A DNA stretch of 64,000 bases from JANOBD01 sp031411495 (GCA_031411495.1 JANOBD010000151.1:61398-125397), one strand, 5' to 3'; numbered from the stretch's first letter, positions 26,258 through 35,630 are shown. Notes: generated by a model not told the origin, from the sequence alone. Made by a program: numbers and translations.

Positions 26258-27490
26258 ATGACTTGTCGCGTTCGAACGGCAGTTTTGGCGACCCTCTCCC
26301 TCGCCATCGTCTGTGCCGCTTCTGCCGAGCCGCCTGCCGCGACACAGCCGCCCGCCGCCGTGGAGAAAGCCACTCGACTCATCGAGCGCGGGCTCGGCTT
26401 TCTGAAGTCGAAGCAGAACGCCAACGGCTCGTTTGGTGATGCTCACTCCCCGCCAGCCATCACGGCGCTGGCGCTGCGCGCGCTGGCGCGCGAAGGCCAA
26501 GCCAAGTCGCCTGAAGGCAAGCGCGGCTACGACTATCTCCTCTCTCAACAACTCACCGATGGCGGCATCTACAAGGATCTGCTGGCGAACTATAACACCG
26601 CGATCGCCATCACCGCGCTGACGGCCGCGAAAGACCCGAGCTACCAGGAAGCGATCGACCGCGCCGTCGCCTACCTCAAGGGCCTGCAATGGACCCCGGA
26701 GACGCGCCCGGAATACGCTGGCAAGCCCACCGAAACAGTTCCCGAGCAGAACCAGGGCAAGCAGGTGGTGAAAGATGAGTCGAACGTCTTCTATGGCGGC
26801 TGGGGATACGGCCATCGCTCGCACGGCGCGGGCCGGCCCGACTTAAGCAACGCGCAGATGGCGGTCGACGCGCTTCACGATGCCGGCGTTCCTTGTGAAG
26901 ACCCGGCGATGCAGCGCGCCATCACCTTTCTGACCCGCTGCCAGAACTTCAGCCAGACCAACTCGGCCGCGTGGGCGAGCAACGACGGCGGGTTCATCTA
27001 CGGCCCCGGCGCGGACGGCACCGGCGACTCTGAAGCCGGCGAATACACCGACGCCTCCGGCAAGCGCATGCTCCGCAGCTACGGCTCGATGACGTATGCA
27101 GGTCTCAAGTCGATGATCTACGCCGGCCTGACCAGAGACGACCCCCGCGTGAAGGCCGCGTTCGACTGGATCCGCACCAACTGGACGCTCGACATCAACC
27201 CCGGCATGCAACTCGGCAACGCCGACGCTGGAAAGAACGGCCTCTTCTACTACTACCTCACGCTCGGCCGGGCGCTCAACGAATACAACGAGCCGGCGAT
27301 CACGCTCGCGGATGGCGCGCGGGTCGACTGGCGTTCTGCCCTGATCGACAAGCTTGCATCGATCCAGGCGAGCGACGGCTCCTGGTCCGGCGAGAAGCGC
27401 TGGATGGAAAGCGACCCGGTGCTGGTGACGGCTTATGCGGTCCAGGCGCTTCAGGACGCGCGGGAAGATTTGCAGCAAACTCAGAAATGA
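26258..27490 (+). CDS. Secreted prenyltransferase/squalene-cyclase-repeat protein
   Basis: A 410-residue protein with an ideal AAGGAG site five bases before the ATG. The signal peptide is VRTAVLATLSLAIVCAASA. The rest consists of (alpha/alpha) toroid repeats of the squalene cyclase/prenyltransferase type: GLGFLKSKQNANGSFG, YDYLLSQQLTDGGIYK, YLKGLQWTPET, FLTRCQNFSQTNSAAWASND, FDWIRTNWTLDINPGM and KLASIQASDGSWSG. Export makes a terpene cyclase unlikely, since no DxDD motif is visible. Secreted proteins of this type are common in planctomycetes and of unknown role. Confidence 0.82.
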   Translation: MTCRVRTAVLATLSLAIVCAASAEPPAATQPPAAVEKATRLIERGLGFLKSKQNANGSFGDAHSPPAITALALRALAREGQAKSPEGKRGYDYLLSQQLTDGGIYKDLLANYNTAIAITALTAAKDPSYQEAIDRAVAYLKGLQWTPETRPEYAGKPTETVPEQNQGKQVVKDESNVFYGGWGYGHRSHGAGRPDLSNAQMAVDALHDAGVPCEDPAMQRAITFLTRCQNFSQTNSAAWASNDGGFIYGPGADGTGDSEAGEYTDASGKRMLRSYGSMTYAGLKSMIYAGLTRDDPRVKAAFDWIRTNWTLDINPGMQLGNADAGKNGLFYYYLTLGRALNEYNEPAITLADGARVDWRSALIDKLASIQASDGSWSGEKRWMESDPVLVTAYAVQALQDAREDLQQTQK

Positions 27491-27508
27491 CTCGTTATCA
27501 TTCTCGGT

Positions 27509-27736
27509 ATGCGATTCGAACGAATCACGATCGATCCACTCAGAATGAATGGCCAGCCGTGCGTTCGCGACACGCGGTTGACGGTCACACGCGTCCTCGC
27601 GCTCTTGTCAACCTATGTCGATCGAGACGAACTCAAACGCGCGTTTCCAGAGTTAAATGATGAGGACATTCGTCAGGTGCTCGATTACGCGTCAGCGAGT
27701 ATGCCAGGACAGGTTACGGAACTCGCGGAGTGGTAA
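27509..27736 (+). CDS. DUF433 family antitoxin (VapB-like)
   Basis: A 75-residue protein with the DUF433 pattern: RITIDPLRMNGQPCVRDTRL, TVTRVLALLS, DELKRAFPELNDEDIRQVLDY. DUF433 proteins usually pair with DUF5615 PIN-like toxins, and one (frameshifted) lies directly after it: the stop TAA overlaps the next ATG (TAATG). The antitoxin frame itself is intact and full length. Family members have a helix-turn-helix and probably autoregulate the operon. The gene starts 18 bases after the stop of the squalene-cyclase-repeat gene. Confidence 0.87.
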   Translation: MRFERITIDPLRMNGQPCVRDTRLTVTRVLALLSTYVDRDELKRAFPELNDEDIRQVLDYASASMPGQVTELAEW

Positions 27737-28102
27737 TGAAGGTGTTGCTGAACGAAGACTGCCGCGATCGGCCTCGAAACTTCTGTCCGATGATCGACAT
27801 GAATGCCTCCATGTGGCGGATGTCGGCTTGAGAGGAAGCACTGACATCGCGATTCTCGCATACGCGCGGACAAATGACTTTTGCATCGTCACGCTGGACG
27901 CCGACTTTCATGGCCCCTCGCGCTGACTTCCGCCAGCAGACCCTCTGTGATCCGGCTTCGCGTCGAGGGGTTGAAATCGCAGGACACGCGAAGGCTTGTG
28001 AATCGAATACTCGTTCAGTTTTCTGCCGAATTGGCTCAAGGTGTCGCCATTTCGGCTGATCTCCATTCCGTTCGGGTTCACTTCCTGCCGTTCGGTTCCT
28101 GA
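27736..28102 (+). pseudogene. DUF5615 PIN-like toxin gene, inactivated by two frameshifts
   Basis: Three frames together spell a DUF5615 protein: MKVLLNED from the ATG at 27736, then PRSASKLLSDDRHECLHVAD and on through FCIVTLDADFH in another frame, then LALTSASRPSVIRLRVEGL and on to a stop at 28102 in a third. The first break is near 27,761, where one base appears missing before TGCCGC (GACCTGCCG would restore EDLPR). The second is just after the Asp-Ala-Asp-Phe-His segment near 27,914. The PIN-like acidic residues (NED, DADF) survive but cannot be joined in one product. The paired antitoxin is intact. Confidence 0.8.
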
Positions 28103-28138
28103 TTCGCATCCATAGCCTTTCAAAAGTAAATTGTCGGC

Positions 28139-29167
28139 ATGAACATCGACCTCCTCAAGCAGTTGTCCGAAGCCCCTGGCGTTCCCGGCCGCGAGGAGCG
28201 CATCCGCGACATCCTCATGCCGCACTTTCGCAAGGCATTCGACAAGGTCGATGTCGACGTGATGGGCAACCTCGTCGGCCGAAAAAAGTCGAAGGCGAAG
28301 AAGGCGCAGCGCGTCCTGCTCGCGGCGCACATCGACGAGATCGGTTTCTACGTCCGTCATGTCGATGACAAAGGCTATCTCCGCATCTCCAACGTCGGCG
28401 GCTTCGACACGCGCAACCTGTTCGCGCGGCGCGTACGCGTGCAGGCGTCCAGCGGCGACGACCTGGTTGGCCTGATGAATCCCGCGGGTCGACCGATCCA
28501 CATCGCAAAGGAAGAGGACAAGAAGAAGATTCCGGAGATGAATGAGTTCTTCGTCGACCTCTGTCTCGCGCCCGAGGTCGTGAAGTCCAAGGTGCGTGTC
28601 GGCGATCCGGTCACGCTGGTCCAGGAGTTTTCGGAAATCGGCGACACCGTCACAGGCAAATGCCTCGACAACCGCGTGGCGGCGTGGATCGTGCTCGAAG
28701 CGATGCGCAAGGTGAAGAATCTCAAGTACGACCTCACCGCCGCCGCGACCGTCCAGGAAGAGGTCGGCCTGCGCGGCGCGGGACCGGCCGCGTATGACGC
28801 GGAGCCAGACATCGCCATCGCCATCGACACGACCCTCTGCTGCGACACGCCCGGGATTCCCGAAGACGAGCGCGTGACCCAGTTCGGTAAAGGCGTGGCG
28901 ATCAAGGTGCTCGACGGCTCGCACATCGGCCATCGTCCGAGCGTCGACTCATTCCTCAATGTCGCCGTGGCTCGCAAGATCGACCACCAGCTCGCCCTGC
29001 TGCCGCGCGGCGGCACCGACAGCGGCGCGATGCAGCGCACCCGGGCGGGCGTGAAGTGCGTCACGCTCGGCATCCCGACGCGAAACATCCACACCGTCAC
29101 CGAGTGCGTCCACAAGCACGATCTGCAAACCGCGATCGACCTCCTCGCGGCGTGGTTGGAAACGTAA
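28139..29167 (+). CDS. M42 family metallo-aminopeptidase
   Basis: A 342-residue protein of normal family length. M42 enzymes are dinuclear metal, tetrahedral aminopeptidases (FrvX/PepA-like) in the cytoplasm. Landmarks are LSEAPGVPGREERIRD at the N-terminus, LLAAHIDEIGFYVRHVDD with the first metal ligands (HxD), LDNRVAAWIVLEA with the bridging Asp, AATVQEEVGLRGAGPA with the catalytic Glu pair, IAIDTTLCCDTPG, and GGTDSGAMQRTRAGV with TRNIHTVTECV near the C-terminus. It probably degrades peptides released by the proteasome or other proteases. It begins 36 bases after the pseudogene. Confidence 0.9.
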   Translation: MNIDLLKQLSEAPGVPGREERIRDILMPHFRKAFDKVDVDVMGNLVGRKKSKAKKAQRVLLAAHIDEIGFYVRHVDDKGYLRISNVGGFDTRNLFARRVRVQASSGDDLVGLMNPAGRPIHIAKEEDKKKIPEMNEFFVDLCLAPEVVKSKVRVGDPVTLVQEFSEIGDTVTGKCLDNRVAAWIVLEAMRKVKNLKYDLTAAATVQEEVGLRGAGPAAYDAEPDIAIAIDTTLCCDTPGIPEDERVTQFGKGVAIKVLDGSHIGHRPSVDSFLNVAVARKIDHQLALLPRGGTDSGAMQRTRAGVKCVTLGIPTRNIHTVTECVHKHDLQTAIDLLAAWLET

Positions 29168-29249
29168 GTCGGAAGTTGTAAGTCGTCGGTCGTAAGTCGT
29201 GGAGTTTTCCGTGTAGCCCGCGAGCCTGCTCGCGCTTCGAGGACCGCAA
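29168..29249. repeat. Heptad word repeat GTCGTAA and a GAGCCTGCTCGCG hairpin phrase
   Basis: GTCGGAA-GTTGTAA-GTCGTCG-GTCGTAA-GTCGTGG runs at a seven-base period from 29168. It is followed by GTGTAGCCCGCGAGCCTGCTCGCG, which contains a short CGCGAG/CTCGCG hairpin. The whole sequence fills the gap between the M42 peptidase and phosphoesterase genes. Confidence 0.6.
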
Positions 29250-30299
29250 ATGAGAATCGTTTCCACTCGCCGCGACACGCTCAAATCCCTCGGCGCACTC
29301 GGCCTCCTCGGACTCGGAGGCTCCACCGCGCTTTCGCAGGTCGACCAGAAATCGATCGACGATAGCGCCGACTTCACCTTCGTTCATCTCACCGACATGC
29401 ACGTCACGGCGCGCCGCAAAGGAGACGTCGGCTACCGGAAGTGCATCGATCACGTCAACACCAATCCCGACCGACCGGCGCTCGCCCTCATCGGCGGCGA
29501 CATGGCGTTTGATGGGCTTTACACCGAGCGCGACATCTTCGCCCGCGATGTCGAACTCTATCGCTCCATCACCGCAAGCCTGTCGATCCCCGCGCATCAC
29601 TCGATCGGCAATCACGACGTGCTCGGATGGTCGTCGCGACGCAAGGTACCCGCCGATGATCCGGAGATCGGCAAGACGATGATCATGAAACGCCTCGGCA
29701 TGGAGAAGAGCTATTACAGCGTCGATCACGCCAATTGGCATTTTGCGATTCTCGATTCGATCTTCCCGACGCAGACGCCCGACGGCCCGGGGTATGAATG
29801 TCGAATCTCCGATGAACAACTCCACTGGCTCGCCGGCGACCTCGGCAAGGCCGGCGACAGGCCGAAGGTGTTGGTGACCCACATCGCCGCGTTCTGGAAC
29901 GGCGGCCAGATCGCCGGCGACGCGGAAGCCAAGGCAATGAACGCCGGCATGGTGCTGAAGAACAACAGGGATCTCCGCCGCGTGCTCGAACGTCACAAGG
30001 TGAAGGCGCTTCTGCAGGGTCACAGCCACACGATCGAGAACTACCTCTACAACGGCGTCTGGTACCTCACGAGTCCCGCGGTGAGCAGCGCCTGGTGGGG
30101 TGGAACCTGGACCGGCTCTGCGCCGAGCTACACGATCTTCAAGTGCAAGGGCGACCAACTGAGCTGGGAGTACGTCGATTTCGGATGGGCGATCCAGCGC
30201 GACCCCGAAGACGAACTGGAAGTCAAGAAGCAGACCGACTACGACGCCGACCTCGCCGAACAAGCGCGGCTGCTGCAGGCCGAACGCGCGACATCGTGA
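29250..30299 (+). CDS. Tat-exported calcineurin-like metallophosphoesterase
   Basis: A 349-residue protein. The N-terminus STRRDTLKSLGALGLLGLGG has the twin-arginine export signature, so the protein is probably folded before export. The metallophosphoesterase motifs are in order: FVHLTDMHVT (Dx2/3H), ALIGGDMAFDG (GD), HHSIGNHDVLG (GNHD), LVTHIAAF (H) and LLQGHSHTIE (GHxH). Substrate is unknown; exported members act on nucleotides, sugar phosphates or phosphodiesters. It is transcribed in the same direction as the M42 gene, but a repeat separates the two. Confidence 0.87.
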   Translation: MRIVSTRRDTLKSLGALGLLGLGGSTALSQVDQKSIDDSADFTFVHLTDMHVTARRKGDVGYRKCIDHVNTNPDRPALALIGGDMAFDGLYTERDIFARDVELYRSITASLSIPAHHSIGNHDVLGWSSRRKVPADDPEIGKTMIMKRLGMEKSYYSVDHANWHFAILDSIFPTQTPDGPGYECRISDEQLHWLAGDLGKAGDRPKVLVTHIAAFWNGGQIAGDAEAKAMNAGMVLKNNRDLRRVLERHKVKALLQGHSHTIENYLYNGVWYLTSPAVSSAWWGGTWTGSAPSYTIFKCKGDQLSWEYVDFGWAIQRDPEDELEVKKQTDYDADLAEQARLLQAERATS

Positions 30300-30300
30300 T

Positions 30301-31242
30301 TCACGCGATGAAACCGGTCTCACGACACCAGTTCACGTACTTTGCGATTCCCACCGTCAGCGGCGTCTGCGGCGCGTAACCGAGCAACTGCCGCGCCTTG
30401 CTGATGTCGGCCACGTAGCGCGTGACCTCGCCGGTCTGGCTCGGCGCATACGTCGCGTTCGCGCTTTTCCCCGTAGAGAGTTCGATCAGCGAAACCAGGT
30501 CGTAAAGCGTCTGCCCCTGGCCGTAAGCGAGGTTGATCGTCTGGTTGACGACCTTGCCCGCGGTCAGCGCATCGATCCCCGCGACGAGCCCGCTCACGCA
30601 GTCGTCCACGTACGTGAAGTCGAGCATCTTGTTCTTCCCGAACACGGTGATCGACTCGCCGCTGGCGATCTTTCTCACGAACAGTGGGATCACGCGTTCC
30701 ATCCGCGCCAGATCATTGTCGTATCGGCCGTAGACGTTGCTGAAGCGGAACACGAGGTGCGGCAGCCCGTAGCATTTCGCGTAGCTGTAGAAGAACGCTT
30801 CGCCGGCGATCTTGCTCGCGGAGTACGGGCTCTCGGCGACGACGAAATCGGCGGCGGCCTCATCCGTCACGTGGCGGTGAATGTCGCCGTACACTTCGCG
30901 GCTAGAGCCGAAGATGATCGGGCACTTGTGCTGACGCGCAATCTCCAGCGCAGCGCACGCCATCTCCACATTCTCCAGCGCCTTCTCAGGTTCTTTCACC
31001 AGTTGATGCACCTTCGCCCACGCGGCCAGATGGATGATGACTTGCGGCTTCGGATCGACCTTGAACCTGAACGCTTCTCCGGTGCGCGCCAGGCGGACGA
31101 GATCGATGGCGTAGGTCGGGAATGCGCGCGTCCAGGTGTTCTCGCGCTTGTCGAGCCCGACGACGTTGTCGCCGCGCGCGGTGAGCGCGATGCCGAGATT
31201 CGTTCCGATCTGTCCGGACGAGCCGGTGATGAGCACGTTCAT
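30301..31242 (-). CDS. NAD-dependent nucleotide-sugar epimerase/dehydratase (extended SDR)
   Basis: A 313-residue protein. The Rossmann dinucleotide motif is LITGSSGQIGTNL (residues 4-16). The extended SDR catalytic triad appears as SSREVYG with YSASKIAGE (Tyr-x-x-x-Lys), plus substrate segments FRFSNVYGRYDNDLARM and DFTYVDDCVSGLVAGID. Family members interconvert or dehydrate NDP-sugars such as UDP-glucose/galactose for envelope polysaccharides. Its particular substrate cannot be told. It converges with the phosphoesterase, the two stop codons being almost adjacent. Confidence 0.88.
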   Translation of the reverse strand: MNVLITGSSGQIGTNLGIALTARGDNVVGLDKRENTWTRAFPTYAIDLVRLARTGEAFRFKVDPKPQVIIHLAAWAKVHQLVKEPEKALENVEMACAALEIARQHKCPIIFGSSREVYGDIHRHVTDEAAADFVVAESPYSASKIAGEAFFYSYAKCYGLPHLVFRFSNVYGRYDNDLARMERVIPLFVRKIASGESITVFGKNKMLDFTYVDDCVSGLVAGIDALTAGKVVNQTINLAYGQGQTLYDLVSLIELSTGKSANATYAPSQTGEVTRYVADISKARQLLGYAPQTPLTVGIAKYVNWCRETGFIA

Positions 31243-31410
31243 TGCAGTCCTCAATCGACGCGAGCGGCTATTGCAGCTCGGTCAGTCAACGATCGTCGCG
31301 GGCGACGCGATTGCGTCAATGCATCCTGCCCGGCAATCATTGCGGGTGCGCTTATCGGACGGCGTTGCGTATGATCTGTGAGATACAGTTGTGCAGTTAG
31401 TGATATAGCC

Positions 31411-32289
31411 ATGCAAATCTCCGTTCTTGCCCACGCGTTTTCCACCGACCTGCGCGACGCGCTGGAGGCGGCCCGCCGCGCCGATTTCCAGGGTGTCGTG
31501 CTGGATCCATCGGTCTTTTCCGCCATCGTCGACCCGAGCCAGACCGCCCGCCGGGAGATCATCGCGCTGCTGGCGCGCTACGAGCAGCCGCTGATGGCGA
31601 TCGACCTGCACCTTTCGCCCGCCGGTTTTTCTCCCCAAGCGGATCTGGAGCGGGAACTCGATCGCGCCAGCCGTGCGATGGACATCGCCCGCGGCCTGCG
31701 GAGCGCGCTGGTTCTGGCGGACTTCGGCCCGCTTCCGCCGGCGCCGGACGAGCGCGCGCCCGCACCAAAGATCGCACCCGGCGCGCTCGGCAAGCTCATC
31801 CTGCCCGACTCCATCGCACCCAGATCGACCGCGCCGCCCATCCCCCGCGACCCGGCGTTCGAATCCTCACTCGACATCGCGCTGCGCGAGCTCGGCACGC
31901 GGTGCGACCGCGCGAGCTGCCGAATCGCCTTCCGCTCATCCCTCGGCTCGTTCGCGTCGCTCCATTCCGCGCTATCCCGCGTCGACTGCCCGTGGTTCGG
32001 CGTCGATCTCGATCCGCTGCTGATGCTCGCGGATGAATGGCCGGGCGACGAGATCTTTTCGCGACTCGGAGCACAGATCGCCCATGTGCGCGGGCGCGAC
32101 GGTCTCAAGGGGATGGGAAACCGCGTTACGTCAACGGCCATCGGAAAGGGCGTCGTAAGCTGGCCCGAACTGATCGGTCAGCTTCGAGATGCGGATTATC
32201 GTGGAGCCCTCACGGTCGACGCGATCGATCTTCCGAACCGACAAGCGAGTGTCGCCGCGGGATTGGCGTTTCTTCGCGATCTGAAGTGA
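31411..32289 (+). CDS. Sugar phosphate isomerase/epimerase (AP-endonuclease-2-type TIM barrel)
   Basis: A 292-residue protein starting at the ATG at 31411. The pattern QISVLAHAFSTDLRDALEAA, then GVVLDPSVFS, then repeated short strands such as SALVLADFG and WFGVDLDPLLML, ending DADYRGALTVDAIDLP and GLAFLRDLK, fits the xylose-isomerase-like TIM barrel superfamily. A segment of about 30 residues rich in Pro and Ala (about 120-150) interrupts the barrel. Several usual metal ligands are hard to place, so activity is uncertain. It is divergent from the epimerase gene. Confidence 0.65.
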   Translation: MQISVLAHAFSTDLRDALEAARRADFQGVVLDPSVFSAIVDPSQTARREIIALLARYEQPLMAIDLHLSPAGFSPQADLERELDRASRAMDIARGLRSALVLADFGPLPPAPDERAPAPKIAPGALGKLILPDSIAPRSTAPPIPRDPAFESSLDIALRELGTRCDRASCRIAFRSSLGSFASLHSALSRVDCPWFGVDLDPLLMLADEWPGDEIFSRLGAQIAHVRGRDGLKGMGNRVTSTAIGKGVVSWPELIGQLRDADYRGALTVDAIDLPNRQASVAAGLAFLRDLK

Positions 32290-32298
32290 TCTTCGCGC

Positions 32299-32784
32299 TC
32301 ACCCCCGTGCCGACTCGCCATCGAGCGACTTATGCATGATGTCGTACTCGGTGCGTTCGAGCCCCATCTTCTGATACGACGTTTTCGCGCGTTCGTTGTG
32401 TCGATCGACATAGAGCCGGATGGCCACTGCTTCCACCTCGCGCGCCAGTTGTTCCACGTGAGCAAAGAGCGCCTTGAAGACCCCGAGCTTGCGCGCCTCG
32501 GGTGAGACGTAGACGCTCTGGATCCACCACATGTCGCCGTCGCGCCAGTCGGACCATTCGTGGGTGACCATCAGGCAGCCGACGACGCTGCCGTTGATCT
32601 CGGCCACATAATAATCGCCACGGTGATGGTCCTCGAAGACGCGCTTGACGCCGCGTTCGATGGTCATCGGGTCGAGGCGGAGATTCTCCGTCTCCATCGC
32701 CATTCGGATGTTGAATAATGCGATGGTGGCCGCGTCTCTGATGTTCGCGGCACGGATGAAGATGCTCGTCGGCTGCAGACTCAT
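32299..32784 (-). CDS. GNAT-family N-acetyltransferase
   Basis: A 161-residue protein that transfers an acetyl group from acetyl-CoA to an amine. The N-terminal FIRAANIRDAATIALFN, the beta4 segment DMWWIQSVYVSPEARKLG with the acetyl-CoA pyrophosphate loop, and the last segment AIRLYVDRHNERAKTSYQKM all fit the GNAT fold. Its ATG overlaps the stop codon of the MOSC gene by four bases (ATGA), so the two are translationally coupled. The substrate is unknown. It is convergent with the TIM-barrel gene. Confidence 0.87.
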   Translation of the reverse strand: MSLQPTSIFIRAANIRDAATIALFNIRMAMETENLRLDPMTIERGVKRVFEDHHRGDYYVAEINGSVVGCLMVTHEWSDWRDGDMWWIQSVYVSPEARKLGVFKALFAHVEQLAREVEAVAIRLYVDRHNERAKTSYQKMGLERTEYDIMHKSLDGESARG

Positions 32785-33269
32785 CGGTTGCGATTTCCTT
32801 CCAGCACTTTGATCCGGTCGCCCACGCGGATGACGCCGCCTTTGAGTACGGTCGTCCGCAGACCGCCGCGCATCTTCAGGCTCTTCTTTGCATCGGTGGC
32901 CGTCAGCTTCGAAAGGTGGCCGCACGGGTGACAATGCCGCTCGCCCTTGAGAATCACCTCGCCGATCTGCAGGCGATGGTTGATCAGATCGTTGAGCTTC
33001 ACGCCACGGGTGACGAGGTTGCGGCGGGATCGTCCCTCGCGGAAGTCTTCCCCGAACTCCTCGAGCGCGGCCTCGATCGCCTCGGCCTCGATGAGCGTGA
33101 CGTGCTTGCCCGCATCACCCTCCTCGGTTTCCTTGGTGAAGGTGCCCTGCTTCGCGGCGTAGCGGTCGCCCTCGATGCCAACACCTTCGAGGACGATCAC
33201 TTCGTCCACCGCGTGGAGCGGCTTGCCCATCTCGGCGCCGATGTAGATTTCTTCAACCTTCGCAGCCAT
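32781..33269 (-). CDS. MOSC domain protein
   Basis: A 162-residue stand-alone MOSC (molybdenum cofactor sulfurase C-terminal) domain. The pattern EEIYIGAEMGKPLHAVDEVI, GVGIEGDRYAAKQGTF, LIEAEAIEAALEEFG, RRNLVTRGVKLNDLIN and a conserved Cys in HCHPCGHLS match the family. MOSC proteins handle sulfur or Mo-cofactor dependent reduction of N-hydroxylated compounds. The start at 33269 has AGGA eight bases upstream; an in-frame ATG at 33278 is possible. It is followed by the overlapping GNAT gene. Confidence 0.85.
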   Translation of the reverse strand: MAAKVEEIYIGAEMGKPLHAVDEVIVLEGVGIEGDRYAAKQGTFTKETEEGDAGKHVTLIEAEAIEAALEEFGEDFREGRSRRNLVTRGVKLNDLINHRLQIGEVILKGERHCHPCGHLSKLTATDAKKSLKMRGGLRTTVLKGGVIRVGDRIKVLEGNRNR

Positions 33270-33317
33270 GTCATCCATCCTATCTGCATGACAAGCGAGA
33301 AACGAGCCGGCGATCGT

Positions 33318-35630
33318 TCAGACGAAGCGACGGCCATAGGCCTTGGCCATGACGAGGAGATCCTCAAAATCGACAATGCCGTCGAAGTTCGTGTCGCCCT
33401 GCATCCACCCTGCCGGGCCGTTTCGGTAGCTCATCGCGAGCCGCTGGAGGTCATTAAACGCGACGATGCCGTCGCCCGTCACGTCGCCACGGAATGTCGT
33501 GCGCAGGACGATGGTCGAGCGATCGAACCACTCGCCAGCGATATATGTATTGACGTTTGACCATGCGACCGCGCCATCGACCAGCGCGACACCCAGCGAC
33601 GGATCGCCCGCGGCCCGGGTTGAGCGTGCGCCCGCGCCGGACCAGTTGCTCGCATAGCCCTGGCGAACGGCCTGCATCCATCTCGCGAGATCCGGTGAGG
33701 TCCCCTGCGCGTAGTCGATCACGATCAGGCCGGACGCGTCGAGATTCGTAGGCCTTGTCGAATCGATCGCGACGTTGCCGCGCAGGAGGATTTTCGAGGT
33801 TTCATCCGCGCGGACTTCTGACAGGACCGCATCCACGCGTTCCAACGCGATCGTGCCGCCATTCATCGCAACCAGCGGCACATCACACCTGAACGCGCCG
33901 GATGCCTGCGTGTTGGTACGAATGTCGACCCCATCCGCGACGAGCGGCGTGTGAACCGCCCATCGCCCGCTGAAGATCGCGTGCCCCACTACTTCCAGTC
34001 GAACACCCGGACCGATCGACGCGTAGCCGACCGATTCGTGCGAGACCAGGCCGGCCGCATCGACATGCATCGTGCCGGCCCCGCCGATCGTACCGAGCAC
34101 ATTCACATTCTTCGAAACCGTCAGCGTCCGCCCTTGAACGATCTCGATGTCTTGGATGAGGGGGCTGACACCGAAGTAGTCGCCGGCAACGTGGCAATCC
34201 GCATCGAGCACCACCGCTTCGAGCATGCCTGCACTCGTGTCCCCGGTCATGAGCAGGAACGCCGAATCTGAACTGCGAATGGTTCCGTTGCGAATCGCGC
34301 CAGACCCGCCGATGGTCCAGCGCGATCCCGTGATGTTGAGCACGCCACCTTCAAGATCGAACGGGCCGCCCATTGCAACGTCGCAATCGTTGATCGAGAT
34401 TGTTCCGAGATCGGAAAGCGATTGGTATCCGAGCGCAATATGGCTCGAGGTGGCATCGATGCGACCTGTGTGCCTTCCTTCGGCATTGAAATTGAGCGTG
34501 CCGCCCACAACGCTCACATCCGCCAGCGCGGTCGGCGAGTGAAGATCGAGCGTACCGCCTGGCAGGACGCGAATCGGTGCGACGGCGGTGACGGAGTCAC
34601 CTTCGCGAGCCGTCCGCAACAGGAGTCGTCCCTGCACATCCACCGGCGCGGTGAACACGGCGAGTCCCGCCACGTCGAGTTCGGTGCCTGATGGAATGGT
34701 GATCGGATGAGTGAAGCGAATCGTTGGGGTTGCCTCCTGACGACGACTCACGGTGATGGAGGAACCTACCGACCCGAGCCGAAGAACCCCCGGATCGCCG
34801 CTCGGCAGCGCCTCGGCCCAGAGGCTGATGTGCCCACCGCCGTCGGCGATGATCTCGCCTTCGTTGATGAGCTTGCCGTTCTCGTAATAGTTTCCTGCTT
34901 CGAGATTCATGAAGCCCGGCGCGGTCGTCCTGATCGTGCCCTTGTTGACGATTGTTCCGCCGTAGGCGCTCTTGATGTACGAGATCGGCGCGCCGAGCAA
35001 GGAGATCCCTTTGTCGATCGTCAACGTACCGCCGATCGTGCCGGTCCAAGTGTAATTGGTCAGTTCGCCGTAGAAGCCGTTCGAGTGGCACAGTTGAATA
35101 GTCGCGTTGCCCAGGATGGAACAGTCGCCGTTGTTGCCGAACGGGCCAGACGCTTCGACGCTTTGTGCAAAGATCGTTGCGCGATCGAATGTCGCCGAAC
35201 CCAGAACCCCCAAGCCAGCCGGTGCATCGGGCGATCCGATCACGCAATCAACTACCGATCCGCCCGCCACGGTGAGCCAGCCGCCGCTGGAGATCGCTGC
35301 CCCGCGCAGCGTCCCGCCGATGTAGAAGCCGCCCGTGCTTGGGGCACTCAGGTCGAGCGTGGCGCCGGGCCAGATGGTGATCGCCCGCACGGAATGGATG
35401 CTCCGCACGAGCACGTCCGCGGTGAGTTGAATGTTCTGGCTGATCGGCGGAAGGTCGATCGTCACGTCATCGGTTTTTTCTGGCAGCCGATCTTCGGCCC
35501 AGTTCCGCGGGTCGAGCCAGCGCACACTATCGCCGCCGCCATCCCAGGTCGCGCTCGCGAACAGACGGCGCGGCTCGAGCACCGCCATGTGCGATCGAGC
35601 TCGACGAAACCGTGATGGAAGAGCGGGCAT
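33318..35630 (-). CDS. Large secreted beta-rich protein with LEPRRLFA motif and dockerin-like C-terminus
   Basis: A 770-residue protein. The N-terminus contains LEPRRLFAS, a motif seen at the start of many planctomycete surface proteins, followed by GGGDSVRWLDPRNWAEDRLP as in autotransporter-like G8/PATR-type beta-helical proteins. Most of the sequence is a repetitive beta-helix rich in Gly, Thr, Ile and Asp (GGTLRGAAISSGGWLTVAGG and similar). The last 60 residues hold two calcium-binding dockerin-type loops, DVTGDGIVAFNDLQRLAMSY and DTNFDGIVDFEDLLVMAKAY. These could mediate cohesin-like or cell-surface attachment. There is no classical hydrophobic signal peptide, so export presumably uses the LEPRR-type N-terminus. 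Confidence 0.8.
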   Translation of the reverse strand: MPALPSRFRRARSHMAVLEPRRLFASATWDGGGDSVRWLDPRNWAEDRLPEKTDDVTIDLPPISQNIQLTADVLVRSIHSVRAITIWPGATLDLSAPSTGGFYIGGTLRGAAISSGGWLTVAGGSVVDCVIGSPDAPAGLGVLGSATFDRATIFAQSVEASGPFGNNGDCSILGNATIQLCHSNGFYGELTNYTWTGTIGGTLTIDKGISLLGAPISYIKSAYGGTIVNKGTIRTTAPGFMNLEAGNYYENGKLINEGEIIADGGGHISLWAEALPSGDPGVLRLGSVGSSITVSRRQEATPTIRFTHPITIPSGTELDVAGLAVFTAPVDVQGRLLLRTAREGDSVTAVAPIRVLPGGTLDLHSPTALADVSVVGGTLNFNAEGRHTGRIDATSSHIALGYQSLSDLGTISINDCDVAMGGPFDLEGGVLNITGSRWTIGGSGAIRNGTIRSSDSAFLLMTGDTSAGMLEAVVLDADCHVAGDYFGVSPLIQDIEIVQGRTLTVSKNVNVLGTIGGAGTMHVDAAGLVSHESVGYASIGPGVRLEVVGHAIFSGRWAVHTPLVADGVDIRTNTQASGAFRCDVPLVAMNGGTIALERVDAVLSEVRADETSKILLRGNVAIDSTRPTNLDASGLIVIDYAQGTSPDLARWMQAVRQGYASNWSGAGARSTRAAGDPSLGVALVDGAVAWSNVNTYIAGEWFDRSTIVLRTTFRGDVTGDGIVAFNDLQRLAMSYRNGPAGWMQGDTNFDGIVDFEDLLVMAKAYGRRFV

